Source of the DNA: a bacterium
GTDB taxonomy: Bacteria > JAHJDO01
Length of the DNA stretch: 5,076 nt
Assembly: GCA_030671985.1 (NCBI GenBank)
Contig: DAOVHI010000101.1
Coordinates: 1 to 5,076, forward strand
Direction of reading: 5' to 3'
Part shown: piece after piece, positions 1-3,656 of the stretch
How positions within the stretch are numbered: the first letter of the stretch is position 1
Layout: each line of letters opens with the position of its first letter
Notes under the pieces: generated by a model
Databases searched by the model: none
What the model was told of the DNA's origin: nothing
What the model saw: only the letters and a program-made list of their open reading frames with translations
Position numbers and translations under genes: made by a program

Positions 1-1007
1 ACACTGATATTACTGTACTCAAACATGAGACCAATCTTGGCAAAGGCAAAGCAATTCTTACTGCGTTAAAGTATATTAAAGCTCAGGGCGGGTGCTTTAT
101 GATCACGATTGATGCAGATGGACAGCACTATCCGCGGGATTTAGAGAAGTTCATACCTTTACTTCAAAAAGATCAGACGAATATTGTTATTGGATGCCGA
201 AGACTTCATGGGAAACATGTTCCACGCAGGAGCCATTTTGGAAAAAAGGTTGCTAATTTCTGGTTGCGTGTAGAAACAGGAGTTTCAATTGAGGATTATC
301 AGAGCGGATTTCGCGCATATCCGGTGCAGTACCTTTCGCAAATGAAGTTGACAGGTTCTCATTACGATTTTGAAACTGAAGTTCTGGCAAGGGCAGTATG
401 GGCGGGCTTGCATTTAAAGATGATTGAGATTGATGCATGGTATCCCTCACCTCAATCCCGCATCTCGCATTTTAAACCGTTTGTGGACAATGTGCGCATT
501 TCCCTTATGCACACCAGATTAGTTGGCAGATGTCTTTTGCCAATTCCGCATCGAAAACTGGTTCATGAAGCCGCAGAAAAAATTGATCTGAGTATGCTTT
601 GCCATCCTGTTAAATTAGTAAAGATGCTGCTGAAAGAAAATACAAATCCCACCGGATTGGCTATATCGGCAGGTGTTGGGATTTTTATTGCTGTACTGCC
701 GATTCTCTCAATTCATACACTGGTGATTATTTATGTGACGTCCCGCTTGCATTTAAACAAGGTGATGGCTGTAACCATACAGAATTTATGCGTGCCGCCT
801 TTCGTTCCTGCACTCTGCATTGGACTGGGATATTATATGCGTCACGGTTACCCGTTAACAGATTTTTCTATGAATATTGTGTTTAAGCAATTCCGTGAGA
901 GGTTGTTTGAGTGGCTGCTTGGCTCTCTTATTGTTGCGCCTGTATTGGCAGTCATTGTTGGAATAAGCGTATTTTTTACCGCAAAAGCGTTACAAAATAG
1001 AAACTGA
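1..1007 (+). CDS. Family 2 glycosyltransferase fused to DUF2062, 5' truncated by window edge
   Basis: The reading frame is already open at base 3, so the ATG at 99 is internal and the true start lies upstream. Of the 334 visible residues, about 1-180 are the later part of a GT-A (DPM1-like, GT2) fold. An NLGKG motif lies at about 11-15, the metal/nucleotide-sugar DxD is within DADGQH at about 37-42, and the acceptor-side EDYQSGFR is at about 97-104. Residues about 207-330 are a DUF2062 domain with hydrophobic segments (GLAISAGVGIFIAVLPI and a C-terminal helix near SLIVAPVLAVIVGISVFF). Known family members use nucleotide-activated sugars at the inner membrane face, often with polyprenyl-phosphate or lipid acceptors; the acceptor here is unknown. 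The acyl-CoA synthetase scrap just downstream hints at a former lipid or surface-glycan locus. No convincing terminator follows the stop codon. Confidence 0.9.
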   Translation, partial: TDITVLKHETNLGKGKAILTALKYIKAQGGCFMITIDADGQHYPRDLEKFIPLLQKDQTNIVIGCRRLHGKHVPRRSHFGKKVANFWLRVETGVSIEDYQSGFRAYPVQYLSQMKLTGSHYDFETEVLARAVWAGLHLKMIEIDAWYPSPQSRISHFKPFVDNVRISLMHTRLVGRCLLPIPHRKLVHEAAEKIDLSMLCHPVKLVKMLLKENTNPTGLAISAGVGIFIAVLPILSIHTLVIIYVTSRLHLNKVMAVTIQNLCVPPFVPALCIGLGYYMRHGYPLTDFSMNIVFKQFRERLFEWLLGSLIVAPVLAVIVGISVFFTAKALQNRN

Positions 1008-1087
1008 TAACGCGATTCCGCGCGCTAAGCATCTTATCTTTGAAAATATTACGTATCATCTTCCCGTACCTGTTTTAACAATACCAT

Positions 1088-1150
1088 AACATATACCATT
1101 GAACCGCTACCTTCATTTTGATACGGTAGCAGACAATTGTGTAAACTGTC
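1088..1150 (-). repeat. 63-bp dispersed repeat, left copy (inverted relative to 2910-2972)
   Basis: The reverse complement of this stretch matches 2910-2972 at 58 of 63 positions, including uninterrupted runs of 23 and 18 identical bases. Similarity stops sharply at the outer edge (base 1087). The copy lies in the scrap between the glycosyltransferase and the acyl-CoA synthetase remnant, so it looks like an inserted repeat rather than coding DNA. An open frame from TTG at 1099 to 1290 crosses it, but the first part of that frame is repeat sequence. Confidence 0.85.
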
Positions 1151-1180
1151 AATCAATTGAATGGGTAAAAGCTAAAAGGG

Positions 1181-1200
1181 AAAGGTGTCTGTCCCCTTTT
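1181..1200 (-). repeat. GGGGACAG-type motif, left copy
   Basis: Read on the minus strand this begins AAAAGGGGACAG (bases 1200 to 1189) and continues ACACCTTT. The same 12-mer lies on the plus strand at 2778-2789, also followed by ACCT and a TTTC-like tail. I recall short GGGGACAG motifs as common dispersed elements in some environmental bacterial genomes, sometimes near REP-type (Y1) transposases, but no transposase is in this window. It directly abuts the acyl-CoA synthetase remnant. Confidence 0.6.
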
Positions 1201-1203
1201 TAT

Positions 1204-1290
1204 CAAAGATTAGCTTCATATAAGGTTCCAAAAGAATTTTTATGCGTAGTCAAATTGGATAAAACAGCAAGTGGCAAACTCAAGCGTTAG
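1204..1290 (+). pseudogene. C-terminal remnant of an AMP-forming acyl-CoA synthetase/ligase
   Basis: About 28 codons ending in TAG encode RLASYKVPKEF followed by LDKTASGKLKR. This matches the last segment of ANL-superfamily adenylate-forming ligases: a YKVP-type element, then the TASGK motif with the catalytic lysine that drives adenylation. A full ligase has roughly 500 residues, and nothing upstream encodes the N-terminal ATP-binding domain. The frame upstream runs through the GGGGACAG motif and the 63-bp repeat, then reaches a TAA at 1087-1089. Bases 1008-1087 are open in the same frame but I do not recognise the peptide. I infer a gene destroyed by deletion or repeat insertion, with only its tail left. 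The surviving frame has no Shine-Dalgarno site and is unlikely to make a functional protein. Confidence 0.7.
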
Positions 1291-1310
1291 ATATTATATT
1301 GATTTTTTAT

Positions 1311-1340
1311 TTGCATTTTGTGAAAACTTAGGATTATAAT
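1311..1340 (+). promoter_or_regulatory. Sigma70-type promoter for the MC1 gene
   Basis: TTGCAT at 1311-1316 serves as the -35 box and a perfect TATAAT at 1335-1340 as the -10 box, with an 18-base spacer. It lies 32 bases upstream of the MC1 start in an AT-rich stretch. Together with the terminator at 1703-1740 it makes MC1 a single-gene transcript. Confidence 0.75.
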
Positions 1341-1358
1341 GTGAAAAATGGTAGAAAC

Positions 1359-1369
1359 AAGGAGGTGAT
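1359..1369 (+). promoter_or_regulatory. Very strong ribosome binding site of the MC1 gene
   Basis: AAGGAGGTGAT is an essentially full-length complement of the 3' end of bacterial 16S rRNA, with GGAGG ending 7 bases before the ATG at 1373. It fixes the start codon and suggests high expression, as expected for an abundant chromatin protein. Confidence 0.9.
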
Positions 1370-1372
1370 ACA

Positions 1373-1678
1373 ATGGCAAAGAAAGCAGAAGCTAAGCTCT
1401 ATTCGTTAAGAGTTGGCAAAAAGGAAGATAATGTATTCAAAGGAAAAGGAGCGAGACAGGCTGCTCTAAAGGCTGCCTCCAGAGGATTGAAAGATAGCGA
1501 TGGTCTGATCAAGCTCAGAGAACATGGGCAAAAGAAAGACGGCAAATGGAGACTGCATATATTTAAAGGTTCAGTACAGAAAGTTACTAAACCTGCTAAT
1601 GCACCTGATTGGATGCCGGACAAAATTAACAAACCCATGGTAAAGAAACTTCGTGTTGAAAAATTAGACAAAATATAA
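1373..1678 (+). CDS. MC1-family DNA-bending chromosomal protein
   Basis: This 101-residue basic protein (28 Lys/Arg against 11 Asp/Glu) resembles methanogen chromosomal protein MC1 along its length. Matching segments are F-x-GK-x-x-RQAALKAA-x-RG at about 22-38, I-x-LRE-x-G-x-KK at about 46-55, HIFK at 62-65, and WMP-x-KI-x-KP-x-VKK-x-R-x-EKL at about 80-98. Archaeal MC1 (about 93 residues) is a monomer that binds and sharply bends duplex DNA and compacts the chromosome, so a nucleoid-architectural role is the natural inference. Compared with MC1 as I remember it, the tryptophan of the FKAW segment is replaced by Ser67, while a four-residue insertion near 56-59 brings in Trp59. Trp80 is kept. 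It has its own promoter, an ideal Shine-Dalgarno site and a terminator, so it is probably well expressed alone. Finding it among plainly bacterial genes is unusual and suggests old transfer from archaea. Confidence 0.88.
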   Translation: MAKKAEAKLYSLRVGKKEDNVFKGKGARQAALKAASRGLKDSDGLIKLREHGQKKDGKWRLHIFKGSVQKVTKPANAPDWMPDKINKPMVKKLRVEKLDKI

Positions 1679-1702
1679 TAGGTTGTTTCTTGTGAAACAG
1701 TA

Positions 1703-1740
1703 AGAAGCCTGCTGTCCTTGGTGACAGCGGGCTTCTTTGT
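1703..1740 (+). terminator. Rho-independent terminator after the MC1 gene
   Basis: A 14-pair stem runs from 1703-1716 to 1723-1736, with one G-T wobble (1710/1729) and a six-base loop. It is followed by a short T-rich tail at 1736-1741. A smaller hairpin (1685-1689 with 1694-1698) precedes it. It ends only about 11 bases before the comF start, so comF needs read-through or a promoter I cannot identify clearly. Confidence 0.85.
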
Positions 1741-1751
1741 TAAGGATTAAA

Positions 1752-2474
1752 ATGAGGTCTTCTATAAAAAAATTAAACAAATCGTTCAAATTTGTTATTA
1801 ACCTTATTTTTCCTGTTTATTGTTTAGTATGTAAAAAAGAGCTCTCATATCAAACAAATACCTATCTTTGTGACGCATGCAGAAAAAGCATGATACCTAT
1901 TACTGGAAAAAGTTGTAATAAATGCGGCAGACCTTTTATAAATGGTATTTGTGGAATATGCAGAGAGGAACAGTTTTGCTTCTCAAAAGCGCGCGCCAGT
2001 GTGATATATGAAGGCTCAGCAAGGGAGTGCATACGTTTTTTTAAATATAAGAAAAAGACATATCTTTTAAACACGTTGTTTGAGGTGCTTTTACTGCCGG
2101 ATAGTCTGGATTTTCTTGGCTGTGATTTAATTATTCCCGTACCGCTTCATTGGATAAGACAATATTCCAGAGGATTTAATCAGGCTGAACTAATAGGGAG
2201 AAAGATTAGTAAGAGATTCAATATAAAATTATCAAGAACCAGTTTAAAGAGAACGCGGGCAACTCCTTCTCAAACAGGTCTTTCTCTGAAGGAACGCACC
2301 AAGAATATTAAAGGGGCGTTTTCAGTAAAGAGTTCACAAAAGCTAAATGGAAAAAGAATCTTATTAGTTGACGATGTTATGACAACAGGCGCTACTGTTA
2401 ATGAATGTTCCAGAGTCTTATTGCAGGCTGGAGCAGGAGAAATTCTTGTATACACATTAGCTAGGGGAGCGTAG
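1752..2474 (+). CDS. comF: ComF family protein (zinc-finger phosphoribosyltransferase-like)
   Basis: The 240-residue product has the usual ComF length and layout. Four CxxC pairs lie in the N-terminal part (Cys24/27, 40/43, 55/58, 67/70), consistent with two zinc ribbons. The family signature IPVPLH...RGFNQAELI is at 128-148, and the PRPP-binding loop ILLVDDVMTTGAT is at 203-215. In naturally competent bacteria ComF acts in the cytoplasm during handling of incoming single-stranded DNA; many non-competent bacteria also carry homologues of uncertain role. I chose the ATG at 1752 because AAGGA lies 5 bases upstream. The in-frame TTG at 1737 sits inside the MC1 terminator and is unlikely. Expression is unclear: a TATAAT occurs at 1674-1679, overlapping the MC1 stop codon, but it has no -35 box at proper spacing. 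No other competence gene is visible. Confidence 0.93.
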   Translation: MRSSIKKLNKSFKFVINLIFPVYCLVCKKELSYQTNTYLCDACRKSMIPITGKSCNKCGRPFINGICGICREEQFCFSKARASVIYEGSARECIRFFKYKKKTYLLNTLFEVLLLPDSLDFLGCDLIIPVPLHWIRQYSRGFNQAELIGRKISKRFNIKLSRTSLKRTRATPSQTGLSLKERTKNIKGAFSVKSSQKLNGKRILLVDDVMTTGATVNECSRVLLQAGAGEILVYTLARGA

Positions 2475-2485
2475 AGAGTTAAATC

Positions 2486-2513
2486 TTGACTTTCCTTAAT
2501 GTTCTTTTATAAT
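2486..2513 (+). promoter_or_regulatory. Promoter of the tRNA-Gln/tRNA-Glu operon
   Basis: TTGACT (2486-2491) and TATAAT (2508-2513) are separated by 16 bases, a near-consensus sigma70-type promoter. Transcription should start near 2520, just before the mature 5' end of tRNA-Gln at 2527, giving a very short leader as is typical of stable-RNA operons. Confidence 0.85.
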
Positions 2514-2526
2514 TAGCGCAATGTTT

Positions 2527-2597
2527 TGCCCCGTCGTCTAATGGTAGGACGGATGATTCTGGTTCATCTAGTCGAGGTTCGAGTCCTTGCGGGGCAG
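2527..2597 (+). tRNA. tRNA-Gln (anticodon CTG)
   Basis: A complete cloverleaf can be drawn. Acceptor stem: 2527-2533 with 2590-2596. D arm: GTCT with GGAC. Anticodon stem: GATGA with TCATC around the loop TTCTGGT. T arm: contains GTTCGAG. The discriminator is G2597, as usual for glutamine tRNAs. Anticodon CTG reads CAG. CCA is not encoded, so it must be added after transcription. It is the first gene of a two-tRNA transcript. Confidence 0.95.
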
Positions 2598-2601
2598 CTC
2601 C

Positions 2602-2674
2602 GGCCCCATCGTCTAGTGGACCAGGACACGTGGTTCTCAGCCATGGAACAGGGGTTCAATTCCCCTTGGGGCTA
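2602..2674 (+). tRNA. tRNA-Glu (anticodon CTC)
   Basis: It starts only 4 bases after tRNA-Gln. Acceptor stem: 2602-2608 with 2667-2673, including one G-T pair at the tip. D arm: GTCT with GGAC. Anticodon stem: CGTGG with CCATG around loop TTCTCAG. T arm: AGGGG with CCCCT. Discriminator A2674. Anticodon CTC reads GAG only. The bases after A2674 are CTA, not CCA. The 3' part from 2633 is duplicated at 3602, where CCA is encoded, so this 3' half may have been donated by an integrating element. Confidence 0.95.
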
Positions 2675-2683
2675 CTAAAGTTA
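2633..2683 (+). repeat. Direct repeat (att-like), copy inside tRNA-Glu
   Basis: This segment runs from the anticodon stem of tRNA-Glu through its 3' end plus 9 flanking bases, and equals 3602-3652 at 50 of 51 positions. The one difference is T2676 against C3645. A tRNA 3' half kept intact at one end of an insert and repeated at the other is the usual footprint of tyrosine-recombinase integration. Confidence 0.88.
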
Positions 2684-2692
2684 TGAAGATTG

Positions 2693-2726
2693 CCTGTCTC
2701 GGGTGTAAAGATAGTGTAAAGACAGG
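2693..2726. repeat. Stem-loop with paired 9-bp direct repeats
   Basis: CCTGTCT (2693-2699) pairs perfectly with AGACAGG (2720-2726). The loop side contains GTGTAAAGA twice, at 2703-2711 and 2714-2722, one helical turn apart (11 bp). It lies just inside the att-like repeat, where recombinase arm sites or accessory-protein sites are often found; that role is inference. It could instead be a weak tRNA-operon terminator, but no T-run follows. Confidence 0.5.
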
Positions 2727-2777
2727 TACTAACTTTCCCTTCCATGCCAATACGGACGTAATGGGTATAACAAGGAC

Positions 2778-2800
2778 AAAAGGGGACAGCGACCTCTTTC
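2778..2800 (+). repeat. GGGGACAG-type motif, right copy
   Basis: AAAAGGGGACAG at 2778-2789 is the exact reverse complement of 1189-1200, and the following bases keep partial similarity (ACCT then TTTC). Relative to the adjacent 63-bp repeat it has the same order and orientation as in the left copy, but is 121 rather than 39 bases away. Confidence 0.6.
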
Positions 2801-2856
2801 ATTAAATCCCCGAAATAATAAAACTTATTATTATACAGCTATCAACTTAATAATAG

Positions 2857-2868
2857 GCATAGCTATGC
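2857..2868. repeat. 12-bp perfect palindrome
   Basis: GCATAGCTATGC is self-complementary over all 12 bases. It lies in the AT-rich, gene-free part of the island. It could be an operator-like dimer site, but no regulator is nearby and no function is proposed. Confidence 0.35.
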
Positions 2869-2909
2869 AAACCGGAAAAGTAAAGCTCGTTTTTCTGAAT
2901 ATATTTCTT

Positions 2910-2972
2910 GACGTTTTACATAATTGTCTGCTACCGTATCAAAAAGAAGGTAGCGGTTCAATGATATATGTT
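2910..2972 (+). repeat. 63-bp dispersed repeat, right copy (inverted relative to 1088-1150)
   Basis: It matches the reverse complement of 1088-1150 at 58 of 63 positions. Its outer end joins directly to the GC-rich hairpin element, which the left copy lacks. The two copies frame MC1, comF and both tRNAs as inverted repeats about 1.8 kb apart. Confidence 0.85.
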
Positions 2973-3163
2973 CCCGCCGCTAACGCGGCGGGAATGACGG
3001 AATTGCGTGTTATCTCTCGTGACTTGCTCCGCCGCGTGGGGCTGGAACAAGTCATTCGAGACGGACACTCCGCTGAAGCGGACTGCCGCCTTGCCGTCGC
3101 TGATGAACGAATGCAAACATTCGCTTGACGCGTCGTCTGCGGTTGCCACTCAATTCCGTCATT
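2971..3163. mobile_element. GC-rich multi-hairpin element with terminal inverted repeats (MITE-like)
   Basis: This segment is clearly richer in G+C than its AT-rich surroundings. AATGACGGAATTG (2993-3005) is repeated perfectly inverted at 3151-3163, extending to 16 of 17 bases (2993-3009 with 3147-3163). Three hairpins lie between: 3022-3030 with 3044-3052 (8 of 9 pairs), 3069-3073 with 3078-3082 around TGAA, and 3108-3113 with 3118-3123 around CAAA. A perfect 10-pair hairpin (2971-2980 with 2985-2994, loop TAAC) overlaps the left end. The whole would fold like a multi-branched junction. It codes for nothing recognisable. A non-autonomous insertion element is most likely; a structured RNA is the alternative. 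Confidence 0.6.
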
Positions 3164-3569
3164 AGGTAGATAAAAGATATGAAAGTTTTATTAAAAATAT
3201 TAGTGATTGGAATAATTTATGGGTTTTTTGGTTATTTTCTGTATCGTGGGAGAGTTCTCACCGAAAATAAACTGTTAGAATATGATTTCATAGTATTTTT
3301 TGCACCAGCCATATTGGCGACATTGGCTAATATGTTTGCTTTGTGGAGCATTTTATCTGATAAAATCAACAGTTTTGCACGTTTTGGTTTGGTTTTTGTG
3401 CTTTCGCTAGGACTCGCAGTACTTGTTGCTATGATATATTTTACTGTAGCATTTAATTTGTACGGGACATGAAATTATCTGCTTAACAATCCACTGAAGC
3501 CGACGTGGAATAAGCGCTTGTGGCAGCAAAGCTGATTTATGTTATTTCCCACGCGGCTTAGTTCAACCG
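3162..3569 (+). mobile_element. Integron-type gene cassette (408 bp)
   Basis: The unit starts at TTAGGT (3162-3167), holds one gene with very short flanks, and ends at the G3569 cut point of a well-formed attC. Joining the two ends gives GTTAGGT, a perfect GTTRRRY core site, which supports these boundaries. No attI, integron integrase or second cassette is visible, so it is a lone cassette. Its left neighbour base is A rather than the expected G, suggesting insertion at a secondary site. Removing it leaves ATTAGAA joining the hairpin element to 3570 onward. Confidence 0.72.
3179..3472 (+). CDS. Small three-helix membrane protein encoded by an integron cassette
   Basis: The 97-residue product has three hydrophobic segments at about 3-22, 37-59 and 68-92, with the basic YRGR patch after the first and DKINSFAR between the second and third. 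No signal cleavage site, catalytic motif or recognisable family signature is seen, so the function is unknown. It is preceded by no clear Shine-Dalgarno site (only AGGT 11 bases upstream), as often seen in cassettes. It lies 17 bases inside the cassette's left edge, and its TGA is 8 bases before attC, the compact arrangement of true cassette genes. I see no convincing promoter; expression may depend on neighbouring transcription, perhaps from the tRNA operon. Confidence 0.75.
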   Translation: MKVLLKILVIGIIYGFFGYFLYRGRVLTENKLLEYDFIVFFAPAILATLANMFALWSILSDKINSFARFGLVFVLSLGLAVLVAMIYFTVAFNLYGT

Positions 3570-3575
3570 TTAGAA
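3481..3575 (+). other. attC recombination site (59-base element)
   Basis: GCTTAAC (3481-3487) fits the R'' consensus RYYYAAC. GTTAGAA (3569-3575) fits GTTRRRY except for its last base, which belongs to the recipient DNA. Inner boxes pair AAGCCG (3497-3502) with CGGCTT (3554-3559) and CGTGG (3504-3508) with CCACG (3549-3553), leaving A3503 unpaired. The complementary T on the bottom strand is the kind of extrahelical base that integron integrases use to recognise folded attC. A small central hairpin (CAGC with GCTG, 3524-3534) lies in the variable part. Box spacing matches the class 1 aadA cassette site as I remember it. Confidence 0.85.
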
Positions 3576-3601
3576 GGGAAAAAGAAAGTTGAGAATAAAT
3601 A

Positions 3602-3652
3602 GTTCTCAGCCATGGAACAGGGGTTCAATTCCCCTTGGGGCTACCAAAGTTA
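3602..3652 (+). repeat. Displaced 3' half of tRNA-Glu (att-like direct repeat, second copy)
   Basis: It is identical to 2633-2683 except for one base. It contains the anticodon loop, T arm, acceptor 3' strand and discriminator of tRNA-Glu, but no 5' half, so it cannot make a tRNA. Unlike the intact gene it encodes CCA after the discriminator (3644-3646). It ends a few bases before the accA stop, which suggests that tRNA-Glu and accA once lay next to each other. Confidence 0.9.
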
Positions 3653-3656
3653 GTTA

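Larger units (their letters stand above)
2684..3652 (+). mobile_element. Integrase-less island inserted at tRNA-Glu
   Basis: The 969 bp from the end of one tRNA-Glu 3'-half copy to the end of the other form one repeat unit. Contents in order: a hairpin with 9-bp repeats (2693-2726); a GGGGACAG motif (2778); an AT-rich stretch with a weak 8-bp stem (2826-2833 with 2848-2855) and a 12-bp palindrome (2857-2868); the right copy of the 63-bp repeat; a GC-rich multi-hairpin element; and an integron-type cassette with attC. Bases 2675-3178 hold no gene I can support. The 87-codon frame at 2865-3128 runs across the 63-bp repeat and the hairpin element. No integrase or transposase is present, so this is a decayed remnant or an element mobilised in trans. 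Confidence 0.65.

Noticed and set aside
1399-1671. 90-codon minus-strand open frame opposite the MC1 gene
   Set aside because: It is a shadow of MC1, which has family similarity, a promoter, a Shine-Dalgarno site and a terminator.
1656-1679. Promoter for comF made of TTGAAA and TATAAT
   Set aside because: The spacer is only 12 bases, too short for sigma70, and transcripts would meet the MC1 terminator before comF.
1737-1751. TTG start for comF
   Set aside because: It lies inside the tail of the MC1 terminator, while ATG 1752 has AAGGA at good spacing.
2908-2940. Promoter starting with TTGACG inside the right 63-bp repeat
   Set aside because: No acceptable -10 box at 16-18 bases, and the neighbouring gene is over 200 bp away.
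2865-3128. 87-codon open frame on the plus strand (and 2958-3149 on the minus strand)
   Set aside because: Both frames cross the 63-bp repeat and the GC-rich hairpin element. There is no ribosome binding site or recognisable domain, and openness is expected from the low stop-codon density of GC-rich sequence.
3060-3167. A second, degenerate attC ending at ATTAGGT
   Set aside because: ATTAGGT resembles a core site, but I find no RYYYAAC partner at suitable distance. The inverted repeat here pairs with 2993-3009 in a non-attC layout.
2684-3601. CRISPR array or phage defence locus
   Set aside because: Repeats here are pairs or inverted, not regularly spaced direct repeats with unique spacers, and no cas or defence domain is present.
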